A stretch of 64,000 nt of DNA. It comes from Viola odorata (lineage: Eukaryota > Streptophyta > Magnoliopsida > Malpighiales > Violaceae). The DNA lies in the NCBI GenBank assembly GCA_963691705.1, contig OY829540.1, forward strand, positions 816,001 through 880,000. Reading direction: 5' to 3'. The translations under genes were made by a program, and so were the position numbers. Under the pieces are notes generated by a model. It searched no databases. It was given only the letters and a program-made list of their open reading frames with translations, and was not told where the DNA came from. Below are positions 55,501 to 64,000 of this stretch, piece after piece (positions within the stretch are counted from its first letter, which is position 1; each line of letters starts with the position of its first letter).

Positions 55501-55923
55501 CTAATCCTCATCAGGCCAATAAATGCCGTGGTGATAAACCCCGTCATCATCAAGGAATGGCATCTTCCCGTCAGCATTCGGGACCGGCTGGTCTGCCTCT
55601 CTTTCTAGGCAGGACCCTGACGGGCATGATTTTCCTTTGGCGCCCGAATCTGCCAACCCCGCACCAGCACTGATGGGAAAATCCTCGTTCAGCGAGCAGT
55701 CAGGGGAAGGAAAACGTTTGCCACCCTCTTGAGTAGCAGAACCAGAAGAAGCCAACGTCTCAAAGGGTGTCTTGGAAGTCCGTTTCCCCTGCTTCTTCCG
55801 ACCCTTTCGGCGGACCGGAGGCCTCCATGGTGGTGAAGGAGGGGGATGATCTGAGTCCGGCGAAGTTGGGGGAGTCGGCAAGGAGTCACGATCCATGGAA
55901 CTTAAGAAATAAAAATCTGCCAT
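55501..55923 (-). CDS. J orfB: small proline-rich cassette protein (intact)
   Basis: 140 residues from ATG 55923: MADFYFLSSMDRDSLPTPPT, then SPDSDHPPPSPPWRPPVRRK and GRKKQGKRTSKTPF. A Gly/Ser region follows (ISAGAGLADSGAKGKSC), then an acidic end (DDGVYHHGIYWPDED). A T-rich stretch ending TTTTGCAG just before GTGGCATGG could be a 5' UTR acceptor. TATATAAG at 55989-55996 is 66 nt upstream. The M copy (63824-64000) shares 55 of its 58 visible residues. Pro-rich TPPTSP and PPPSPPWRPP repeats plus a basic cluster suggest a protein- or nucleic-acid-binding adaptor, but no family was recognised. Confidence 0.65.
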   Translation of the reverse strand: MADFYFLSSMDRDSLPTPPTSPDSDHPPPSPPWRPPVRRKGRKKQGKRTSKTPFETLASSGSATQEGGKRFPSPDCSLNEDFPISAGAGLADSGAKGKSCPSGSCLEREADQPVPNADGKMPFLDDDGVYHHGIYWPDED

Positions 55924-55988
55924 GCCACCTGCAAAAGCAAAAAAGAAGGAAAAGGAAAAAGATGAACAGGAAAGGGAAACCAAACTCT

Positions 55989-55996
55989 CTTATATA
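55989..55996 (-). promoter_or_regulatory. TATA box for J orfB
   Basis: TATATAAG on the minus strand within CGGCTATATAAGAGAG. The same box precedes orfB in I and M. Confidence 0.7.
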
Positions 55997-56410
55997 GCCG
56001 AGTGAGCATCTCGATCCCTGAAAAATCAATTAAGACGCTTGGGAAAAATAACTGCAATTGCCGAATCCGATCCGTCACAGGCGCGTCTGCTCGTCGAATG
56101 CACCAATCAAAGGGCACCAAAGAACCGCCCAACCACCTGCCACTGAAAAGACGGCCCTGTAACAGTCAAGACAGAGCATTCATTGCTAATCCCCGGAACA
56201 CGACCACTGCAATACAATGCCCCGAGGAGGACCCATTTTCAGTTGGGCTCATGACAAATATTTCCAACCAATAAAGCAAGCAACCACGCAAGAAAAAGAG
56301 AAGACTTGGGAAAAAGCAGAGACAGTTATTTATTTATGGCCAGGTGGCCTTAGCGTTCAAATATGTACAAGAAACATAAGAAAAGCAACGAGAAGAAGCA
56401 GAGCCAGCGG

Positions 56411-56794
56411 TCAGATATTGGACCCCGCATCATCTTCCCCTGGCACAACGGGAACCTCCCTTAAAGCGTCAGCGACGGAGGTCAGTTCGGAAGAGCAAGC
56501 TCTCATGCCCTTTAGGCAGCAGGCCAGCAGATCTTTCCTCTGCTGCAGCATCGAGGCCACCACATCAAGGTGAGCACTGACAGTGGCCAGTTTCGCCAAA
56601 CTCTCTAGGGGATTAAAATCCTCCAGAGTTATCCCCAGCTGTCTAGACAGAATAGGGGTTAGCACCCCCCGCAACTCCAGGACATCCTCGGAGGTCTTGG
56701 TGATCATCCTCTCCAGGAAGCCGATGTCACCCTCAGTAAGATTCTTCAGGGTCAGAGTTTTGGAGATCAGGAAATTGCGAGTCAGTTCATCCAT
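56411..56794 (-). CDS. J orfA: small helical cassette protein (intact)
   Basis: 127 residues from ATG 56794: MDELTRNFLISKTLTLKNL, GDIGFLERMITKTSED, LSRQLGITLEDFNPLESLAK, MLQQRKDLLACCLKGMRACS and ADALREVPVVPGEDDAG. The M copy (62949-63332) differs at six residues. There is no signal peptide or membrane segment; it is mainly amphipathic helix with a Cys-Cys pair, by eye. TATAAAT at 56856-56862 lies 62 nt upstream. It is the cassette gene nearest the 3' LTR. Function unknown; homologues are orfA of I, K and M. Confidence 0.68.
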   Translation of the reverse strand: MDELTRNFLISKTLTLKNLTEGDIGFLERMITKTSEDVLELRGVLTPILSRQLGITLEDFNPLESLAKLATVSAHLDVVASMLQQRKDLLACCLKGMRACSSELTSVADALREVPVVPGEDDAGSNI

Positions 56795-56855
56795 GGCGGA
56801 ATACGAAAAGAAAGAACGTGAAAAATGCGAAGAAACTGGCACAGAGAAACCTCTG

Positions 56856-56862
56856 ATTTATA
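56856..56862 (-). promoter_or_regulatory. TATA box for J orfA
   Basis: TATAAAT on the minus strand (ATCTATAAATCAGAGG); the identical context precedes M orfA at 62882. Confidence 0.7.
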
Positions 56863-56990
56863 GATCCTGACAAAAAACCGTCAGGACCACTTTTCTGAGG
56901 CAAAACCGCCCCGGTACATAAAGGGACTCTCCGTGAGAGAAGGAACGTTAGCCCTTGGTAAACACTCGGGCTCATTTTCAGTTGGGCTTA

Positions 56991-57560
56991 TGATAACAAT
57001 CCACCTAAAAGAAAGGGTATTTTCGCCTATCACCCGGTGGGGAGAGGCATAGCTACTGTTTCACACCACCACGGTAGGGACTAGATCGCTACTTCCCCAA
57101 AGGCTAACGCTGCAAAGGCTAACGGGGCCCTACCGGCTCCTCTCACGGACCTCCTGCTTGGCTCGAAGAGTTATCTCACCCCTAGAGGAAACCACGCGTC
57201 AGGATTAACGCTCCGACCATTATCCTACCACGACAATATCTACCTAAACACCTACCGCCGAGGTAGCGTATCACGATAAGGGCGAATCACAGACCCTAAC
57301 GCGAGCGATAGCTCCGTACCCGTTTACTCGGGCGGGAACGCCCCTTTCTTCTGTAAATACCTCCCCCACAAAGGAGGTAGGTAAGCGGACTTGACTGGCC
57401 AAAACTTTGCCAATTTCAGTACACCTACTGACTTAAGCATTGGAGTGTTTCCGCCGGAGACCCCCTCCGGCGCATTGCAGGTACCGTGGACCGTCGTGTA
57501 CACTGATCCGAGAAGAGCTGCTCCGCCATACATCCTTCGGCAGAAGACAAATTATTATCA
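56991..57560 (+). repeat. 3' LTR of element J
   Basis: 570 bp; differs from the 5' LTR by a 15-bp tandem duplication (GCAAAGGCTAACGCT) near 57100-57125 and few substitutions. One of these changes the TATA box TATAAATA to TGTAAATA (about 57352-57359). Confidence 0.88.
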
Positions 57561-57657
57561 CCGAGTGAGGTGGGAGGCGGTAGCCACAGAGGCGAACGCC
57601 CAGTGGGAGCTACATCGGTTGGATTTTTTGGCCAGTCCAGAAACCCTTCCAGTTGTA
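57561..57657 (+). pseudogene. Short K/O-type gag fragment at the start of remnant N
   Basis: Reads WELHRLDFLASPETLPV, similar to WLDFLASPETLFPV of fragment O (near 42726-42765). It is fused directly to orfC-type sequence at about 57658, so this is a rearrangement junction. Confidence 0.5.
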
Positions 57658-60600
57658 TTTTAAGATGTTTCTTTATGGTTTCCGTCATATACTGTGCTAA
57701 TGTAAGATTAACCCAGCGCAGATAACACCCTCATCGTTGTGTGGTATCTATGCTTTCATCTGCGCCTGCAAAATAAAGAATATTCTCACCCCTTCTGCTG
57801 ATTTGTTTCATAAATTCTTCGGCCTCATTTGTCGCAATGGTCTAGTAAGCGTTACTCCAAGATGGAATGACGCATATGCCCAGTCTTTCTGGTAAAATTT
57901 TTGAGAGTTTGAAGAAACCGTTGATGACTGCAAGGGTGGTTTCTTTATTGTTGAGTTGCCTTCCCACTTGTGGCGTAGGGGCTTTAACCGGGGCATCACC
58001 GATACTGACTGGGTGAAACCGGCCATCTTGTCTAGGAAGGAGTTGGCTCAGGCTAACGCCCTGTTAGAGATGGAGATGCCTTTTCAGATCCAAAACTTTG
58101 CCTTGTACAAGCCTCTATCCGAGTGCGCCGTAGGTGAGTCTTTAAATTCTAGCGTTATCATCTTTCTTTCTTGTTTGCTGATGTGACTTTTTATAGGAGC
58201 CGTTAACTATCAACCGCCCATAGTGGATGACGCTCATTCGAGAGTCGTGCTACCTCCAACAGTGTCTTCCTTCGTGCCTTCTTCTTCGACTACTGGAGTT
58301 GCCGCACAGTCAATTGAAGCTCCCCTAATAATGAGATCTCCTCCCGTTATCGAGGTTTCTGCGGTTCCGGCAAAAATCCCACCAATAACAAATGTCTCTC
58401 TTACCATTGAGACTCCACATTCTCCTATCTCTTCTTGCATTCCCGACGTGGTGGTGCCGACTCCGAGTCCGAGCGCGTTTCCTACCCCGTCAGTGAGAGT
58501 TCCTCAACCATTATTCTTTACTTCCGTTCAAGGCGTTAACAGTTCTTCTGGTGATCCCGCTCCTTCTATCATCGTCAATCTTTCTACTCAAGGGCCTCAA
58601 GGGGCTCCTTCTTTCCAATTGGACCTGTCAAACTTTGGATTGACGGGCTTCGCGCCTTAGGGGTGTCGGAACTGTTGTCGCGGGATCAACCGACAACCAT
58701 CTTGGTGGGTGAGATGTTAGGTTCTCCTGAGGATGAGGAAAAGTTGCTACAACTTCCTCCCTATATTCAGCACGCACGTGTTTTGAATGATGCGTTGGCC
58801 AACTTCCGCAAGATGCATTATTTTATTAAGGCCTGCGAAATGAAGAATATTCTTGCCCCTTCTGTCGATTTGTTTCGTAAATTCTTTGGCCTCACTTGTC
58901 GCAATGGTCTAGTAAGTAGTACTCCAAGATGGAATGACGCATATGCCCAATCTTTCTGGCAAAATTTTCGAGAGTTTGAAGAAATCGTTGATGACTGCAA
59001 GGGTGGTTTCTTTATTATTGAGTTGCCTTCCCACTTGTGGCGTAGGGGCTTTAATCGGTGCATCACCGATACTGACTGGGTGAAACTGCTCTAATTGTCT
59101 AGGAAGGAGTTGGCTCTGGCTAACGTCTTGTTACAGATGGAGATGCCTTTTCAGATCCGAAACATTGCCTTGCACAAGCCTCTATCCGAGTGCGCCGTAG
59201 GTGAGTCTTTAAATTCTAGCGTTATCATCTTTCTTTCTTGTTTATTGATGTGACATTTTATAGGAGTCGTTAACAATCAACCGCCCATAGTGGATGACGC
59301 TCGTTTGAGAGCCGTGCTACCTCCAATAGTGTCTTCCTCCGTGCCTCCTAGGGTGACCCTTCAAAGGGGGTATGGCGCTTTCACTCGCGCTTCTCGTTTC
59401 GTGGAAAACCGGTTACCCATTCGGGATATAACGCCTGGCTCCGGACCGACAACGGTTGAGACAAAGATTTTTTCATACGAGGGTGAGGACATGGACACAG
59501 AACCTTGCCTTCGACAGGTTTCTAAGGCTCAACGAATAAAGCTCAAGGAAGGAAAAGAGAGCCAAGCGAGTGAGACTATTGCGTGTCCTCCTTTAACGCC
59601 ACTAACAGGCCTTGTTCTCACCGATATTGCCACTTCTTCTGGTAACGCCGAGGATGTTCCCTTGGTGGGAGCTAACGCCGAGGGTGTTCCCTCGGTGGGA
59701 GCTGGAGTTTCACCAGCGATGTCTTCTTCTTCGACTGCTGGAGTTGCCGCACCATCAACTGAAGCTCCCCTAATAACGAAAATACCGCCGACAACAAATG
59801 TCTCTCCTACCGTTGAGACTTCATATTCTCCTATCTGTTCTTGCATTCCCGACGTGGTGGTGCCGGCTCTGAGTCCGAGCGCGTTTCCTGCCCCGTCAGT
59901 GGGAGTTCCTCAACCGTTATTCTTTACTTCTATTCAAGGCGTTAACAGTTCTGCTGGTGATTCTGCTCTTTCTATCATCGTTAATCTTTCTGCTTAAGGG
60001 CCTCAAGGGGCTCCTTCTTTCCAAAATGGACCTGTCGAACTTTAGAATTGACGGGCTTTGAGCCTTAGGGGTGTCGGACCCGTTGTCGTGAGATGTTAGG
60101 TTCTCTTGAGGATGAGGAAAAGTTGCTACAACTTCCTCCCGATATTCAGCACACACGTGTTTTGAATGATGTTTTGGCCAACTTCCGCAAGATGCATTAT
60201 TTTATCAAGGCCTGCGAAATGAAGAAATTCTTGCCCTTCTGTTGATTTTTTTCATAAATTATTCGACCTCACTTGTCGCAATGGTCTAGTAAGCGTTACT
60301 CCAAGATGGAATGACGCATATGCCCAGTCTTTCTGGCAAAATTTTCGAGAGTTTGAAGAAACCATTGATGACTCGATGGGTGGTTTCTTTATTGTTGAGT
60401 TGCCTTCCCACTTGTGGCATAGGGGCTTTACCCGGGGAATCAACGATACTGACTCGGTGAAATCGGTCGTCTTGTCTAGTAAGGAGTTGGCTCAGGCTAA
60501 TGCCTTGTTAGAGATGGAGACACATTTTTAGACCCGAAACTTTGCCTTGTACAAGCCTCTATCCGAGTGCGCCGTAGGCGAGTCCTTAAATTCTAGCGTT

Positions 60601-62169
60601 ATCAACTTTCTTTCTTATTTGCTGATGTGACTTTTTGTAGGAGCCATTAACGATCAACCGCCCGTAGTGGATGACGATCGTTCGAGAGCCGTGTAACCTC
60701 CAACAGTGTCTTCCTCCGTGCCTCCTAGGGTGACCCTTCAAAGGGGGTATGGCACTTTCACTCGCGCTTCTCATTTTGTGGAAAATTGGTTACCCATTCG
60801 GGATATAACGCCTGGCTCCAGATCGACAACGGTTGAGACAAAGATTTTTTCATACGAGGGTGAGGACATGGACACGGAGCCTTGCCTTCGACAGGTTTCT
60901 AAGGCTCAGCAAATAAAGCTCAAGGAAGGAAAAGAGAGCCAAGCGAGTGAGACTGTTGCGTGTCCTCCTTTAACGCCACTAACAGGCCCTGTTCTCACCG
61001 ATATTGCCACTTCTTCTGGTAACGCCGAGGATGTTCCCTTGGTGGGAGATAACGCCGAGGGTGTTCCCTCGGTGGGAGCTGGAGTTTCACCAGCGATGCC
61101 TTCTTCTTCAACTGTTGGAGTTACCGCACCGTCAACTGAAGCTCCCCTAATAACGATATCTCCCGTTATCGAGGTTTCTGCGGTTCTGGCAAAAATGCCA
61201 CCGACAACAAATGTCTCTCCTGCCGTTGAGACTCCACATTCTCCTATCTCTTTTTACATTCCCGACGTGGTGGTGCCGGCTCCGAGTCCGAGCGCGTTTC
61301 CTGCCCCGTCAGTAGGAGTTCCTCAACCATTATTCTTTACTTCCGTTCAAGGCGTTAACAGTTCTGTTGGTGATTCCGCTCCTTCTATCATCGCCAATCT
61401 TTCTGCTCAAGGGCCTCAAGGGGCTCCTTCTTTCCAATTGGACCTGTCAAACTTTGGAATTGACGGGCTTCGCACCTTAGGGGTGTCGGACCCATTGTCG
61501 TGGGATCAACCGACAACCATCTTGGTGGGTGAGATGTTAGGTTCTCCTGAGGATGAGGAAAAGTTGCTACAGCTTCCTCCCGATATTCAGCACGCACGTG
61601 TTTTGAATGAATGTTTGGCCAACTTCCGCAAGATGCATTATTTTATCAAGGCTCACGGCGGCAAGTTTTAGGATTCATCTGACACAAAGGGTCAGCTTGA
61701 TCGTGTGTTGACCAAAGTAAGGAAGTTAACGCGGCTCCAGAATCGGACTCAAGTGGAGTTGAACGATTTTCGCGCCAACTTCGCGAGGGAAAGTTCCAAG
61801 GGGAAAGCTAAACTCGAGGCCTTGGAGGCCGAGCTGGTGGCGGCTGAGAAGAAAAACTCTCTCCTTCGTGAAGAGATATTGGCTCGTGACGCGGACTTGG
61901 CCAAGGTTCCGTCGAGGATAAACTGGTGGAAGAAGAAAGCTTTGTGGGCCTTTACCTCCGGGTTCGCGGACTATTACCGCAGTAGGACTTTTGATCCTGC
62001 TAAGATAGCCGAGTACAGTTCTTCAAAAATGAATGAGATTGACGGGAGCAAGGAAGGTCTCCTTTCCTCAGGAGAGGAAGAGGTAGGCGGCGGCAGCGAT
62101 ACTGAGGCGCTCCCGTTATCGGATGATTCAGGTGGTAAGGAAGACACAAAAGGCTCCACCCCTCATTAA
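57658..62169 (+). pseudogene. Remnant N: orfC with threefold internal tandem duplication
   Basis: Starts in the Transposase_28-like domain (YFKMFLYGFR...INPAQITPSS) and ends with the usual orfC tail (coiled coil GKAKLEALEAELVAAEKKN, DPAKIAEYSSSKMNEID, stop 62167-62169). In between, a block spanning half of the domain, the phase-1 intron (58134-58196 in unit 1), the Pro/Ser linker (SPISSCIPDVVVP, PQPLFFTSVQG) and the QPTTILVGEMLGSPED region is repeated three times: 57764-58830, 58831-60209 and 60210-61650. RFVEN(R/W)LPIR is present in units 2 and 3 only. Many stops and frameshifts (for example near 57711, 57894, 59092, 59995 and 60528) show it is dead. It would be antisense to a minus-oriented parent element. 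Confidence 0.75.
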
Positions 62170-62183
62170 TTGTTGTTTCTTTC

Positions 62184-62754
62184 TAGTAATAATTTGTCTT
62201 CTGCCGAGGGATGTATGGCGGAGCAGCTCCTCTCAGGTCAGTGTGCGCGACGGTCCACGGTACCTGCAATGCGCCGGAGGGGGTCTCCGGCAGAAACACT
62301 CCGATGCTTAAGTCAGTATGTGTACTGAATTTGGCAGAGTTTTGGCCAGTAAAGTCTACCTACCTGCCTCCTTTGTGGGGGAGGTATTTATAGAAAAAAT
62401 GGGCGTTCCCGCCCAAGTAAAAGAGTACGGAGCTATCGCTCGCGTTAGGGTATATGATTCGCCCTTATCGGGACACGCTACCTTGGCGGTAGGTGTATAG
62501 GTGGATATTGCCGCAGTAGGACAATAGCCGGAGCTTTCTTCCTATCGCATAGTTTTCTTTGGGGGTGAGATAACTCCTTGAACCGTCCACGAGGTCTGTG
62601 AGAGGAGCAGGTAGGGCACCGTTAGCCCTCATAGCGTTAGCCTTTGGGGGAGGTAGCAACCTTATCCCTATCGCGGTGGAGTGAAACAGTAGCTATGTCC
62701 CTTCCCACCAGGTGATAGACGAAAATACCCCTGCTTTTAGGTGAATTGTTATCA
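62184..62754 (-). repeat. 3' LTR of element M (J family, minus orientation)
   Basis: Reverse complement of the J LTR: TAATAATTTGTCTTCTGCCG at the left, GGTGAATTGTTATCA at the right. TATTTATAG near 62386 gives an intact TATA on minus, and the hairpin is at 62273-62291. The left terminus reads TAG where TGA is expected. To the right it continues with the same flank that precedes J's 3' LTR (AAGCCCAACTGAAAATGAGC, reversed). Confidence 0.82.
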
Positions 62755-62881
62755 TAAGCCCAACTGAAAATGAGCCCGAGTGTTTACCAAGGGCTAACGT
62801 TCCTTCTCTTATAGAGAGTCCCTCTAGGTACCGGGGCGGTTTTGCCTCAGAAGATGGTCCTGACAGTTTTTTGTCAGAATC

Positions 62882-62888
62882 TATAAAT
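62882..62888 (+). promoter_or_regulatory. TATA box for M orfA
   Basis: TATAAAT, 67 nt before the ATG at 62949, in the same context as J orfA. Confidence 0.7.
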
Positions 62889-62948
62889 CAGAGGTTCCTC
62901 TGCGCCAATTTCTTCGTATTTTCACGTTCTTTCTTTTCATATTTCGCC

Positions 62949-63332
62949 ATGGATGAACTGACTCGCAATTTCCTGATCTCTAAAACTCTGACCCTGAAGA
63001 ATCTTACTGAGGGTGATATCGGCTTCCTGGAGAGGATGATCACCAAGACCTCCGAGGATGGCTTGGAGTTGCAGGGGGTGTTAACCCCTATTCTGTCTAG
63101 ACAGCTGGGAATAACTCTGGAGGATTTTAGTCCCCTAGAGAGTTTGGCGAAACTGGCCACTATCATTGCCCACCTTGATGTGGTGGCTTCGATGCTGCAG
63201 CAGAGGAAAGATCTGTTGGCCTGCTGCTTAAAGGGCATGAGAGCTTGCTCTTCCGAACTGACTTCTGTCGCTGACGCTTTAAGGGAGGTTCCCGTTGTGC
63301 CAGGGGAAGATGATGCGGGGTCCAATGTCTGA
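62949..63332 (+). CDS. M orfA: small helical cassette protein (intact)
   Basis: 127 residues, MDELTRNFLISKTLTLKNL to GEDDAGSNV, intact, with six differences from J orfA (for example VLELR/GLELQ and FNPLE/FSPLE). It lies on +, antisense to element M, which runs minus and leaves the window on the right. Its position next to the 3' LTR (62184-62754) repeats the J layout. No family recognised; function unknown. That two copies in separate elements both remain open suggests recent activity or selection. Confidence 0.68.
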   Translation: MDELTRNFLISKTLTLKNLTEGDIGFLERMITKTSEDGLELQGVLTPILSRQLGITLEDFSPLESLAKLATIIAHLDVVASMLQQRKDLLACCLKGMRACSSELTSVADALREVPVVPGEDDAGSNV

Positions 63333-63750
63333 CCGTTGGCTTTGCTTCTTCTCGTTGTTTTTCTTATGTTTCTTGTACATATTTGAACGCTAAGGCCACC
63401 TGGCCATAAATAAATAGCTGTCTCTGCTTTTTCCCAAGTCTTCTCTTTTTTTTTCTTGCTTGGTTGCTTACTTCATTGGTTGGAAGTATTTGTCATGAGC
63501 CCAACTGAAAATGGGTCTTCCTCGGGACCTTGTATTTCAGTGGTCGTGTTCAGGGAATTAGCAATAAATGATCTGTCTTGACTGTTACAGGGCCGTCGTT
63601 TCAGTGACAGGTGGTTGGGCGGTTCTTTGGTGCCCTTTGATTGGTGCGTTCAACGAGCAGATGTGCTTGTGGCGGATCGGATTCTGCAATTGCAGTTATT
63701 TTTCCCAAGCGTCTTAATTGATTTTTCAGGGATCAAAGTGCTTACTCGGC
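63333..63750 (+). other. Spacer between M orfA and orfB
   Basis: Contains a copy of CCCAACTGAAAATG near 63499-63513, the reverse of the motif that precedes the LTR, plus the orfB upstream region. Matches 55997-56410 of J in reverse. Confidence 0.6.
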
Positions 63751-63758
63751 TATATAAG
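63751..63758 (+). promoter_or_regulatory. TATA box for M orfB
   Basis: TATATAAG in CGGCTATATAAGGGAG, 73 nt upstream of the ATG at 63824. Confidence 0.7.
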
Positions 63759-63823
63759 GGAGTTTGGTTTCCTTTTCCTGTTCATCTTCATCCTTTTCCT
63801 TCTTTTTTCCTTTTGCAGGTCAC

Positions 63824-64000
63824 ATGGCAGATTTTTATTTCTTGAGTTCCATGGATCGCGACTCCTTGCCGACTCCCCCGACTTCGCCGGACTCAGATCA
63901 TCCCCCTCCTTCACCACCATGGAGGCCTCCGGTCCACCGAAAGGGTCGTAAGAGGCAGGGGAAACGGACCTCCAAGACGCCCTTCGCGACTTTGGCTTCT
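63824..64000 (+). CDS. M orfB: small proline-rich cassette protein (3' cut by window edge)
   Basis: ATG 63824; 59 codons are visible and open (MADFYFLSSMDRDSLPTPPT..., PPPSPPWRPPVHRKGRKRQG). Differs from J orfB at three of the visible residues. A TTTTGCAG just upstream may be a 5' UTR acceptor, as in J. The rest of the cassette and element M lies outside the window. Confidence 0.65.
   Translation, partial: MADFYFLSSMDRDSLPTPPTSPDSDHPPPSPPWRPPVHRKGRKRQGKRTSKTPFATLAS

Larger units (their letters stand above)
43594..57560 (+). mobile_element. Element J: Tat-lineage gypsy with antisense cassette, integrase deleted
   Basis: LTRs 43594-44148 and 56991-57560 share TGATAACAATCCACC starts and ACAAATTATTATCA ends. 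The flanks CCGCG (43589-43593) and CCGAG (57561-57565) are a likely target duplication with one change. Inside are gag-pol on + (44234-48792) ending after the second RNase H, repeats (48770-49540) and four minus-strand genes (orfD 49929-52216, orfC 52828-55001, orfB 55501-55923, orfA 56411-56794). It is 13,967 bp long. The antisense genes are much better preserved than pol. Confidence 0.88.

Noticed and set aside
1..64000. tRNA, rRNA or DNA-transposon terminal inverted repeats
   Set aside because: None recognised by eye. Short inverted repeats found lie within LTRs or arrays.

Overview
This is a plant nuclear window, very probably from an angiosperm and most likely a eudicot. The evidence is two spliced host gene families (ELMO-domain and MATE/DTX transporter) surrounded by nested Ty3/gypsy LTR retrotransposons of the Tat/Ogre type, with a DNG-type protease, a second RNase H domain and a CX2HX4HX4C zinc knuckle. 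No rRNA, tRNA, CRISPR array or bacterial gene was seen. The species cannot be named from the sequence.

Host genes. The left edge carries the last four exons of an ELMO-domain gene (+, 106-960). It converges on a MATE/DETOXIFICATION gene (-) whose exons 2-8 lie at 1570-3292 and whose first exon lies at 41446-41688. The intron between them was about 89 bp before insertion and is now about 38.2 kb. The gene also has an in-frame stop, a broken splice phase and a lost donor site, so it looks dead. Just upstream, 42274-42363 is the last exon of a second tandem MATE gene (-), and everything from there to the right edge appears to lie in that gene's last intron.

Retroelements. Element K (-, 3353-41411) sits in MATE-1 intron 1 between GTAAT target duplications. 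It is gutted: its pol is gone, and an Ogre-like element L (+, about 8809-23717, 5' truncated, 3.5-kb 3' LTR) now occupies the space. Element I (+, 25120-41327, 16.2 kb, TSD CTTAC) is inserted in K's right LTR. To the right are a gag fragment O (+), a truncated LTR P (-), element J (+, 43594-57560, 14.0 kb, lacking integrase), a rearranged remnant N with a tandem triplication, and the 3' end of element M (-) running off the window.

The most interesting system is an antisense cassette between pol and the 3' LTR of I and J, and in parts of K, M and N. It has up to four genes on the opposite strand to gag-pol. orfD and orfC are paralogues that resemble the Pfam family called 'putative gypsy type transposon' (Transposase_28), and they share a conserved phase-1 intron. 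orfB is short and proline-rich. orfA is a 127-128 aa helical protein. TATA-like boxes precede orfA and orfB and most orfD/K copies. In J, orfA and orfB are intact and orfC and orfD each have a single stop, while the sense polyprotein has lost its integrase. Downstream of pol, both I and J carry tandem or hairpin-forming repeats and a recurring 70-100 nt module. The LTRs of all families share a hairpin that includes one compensatory base pair.
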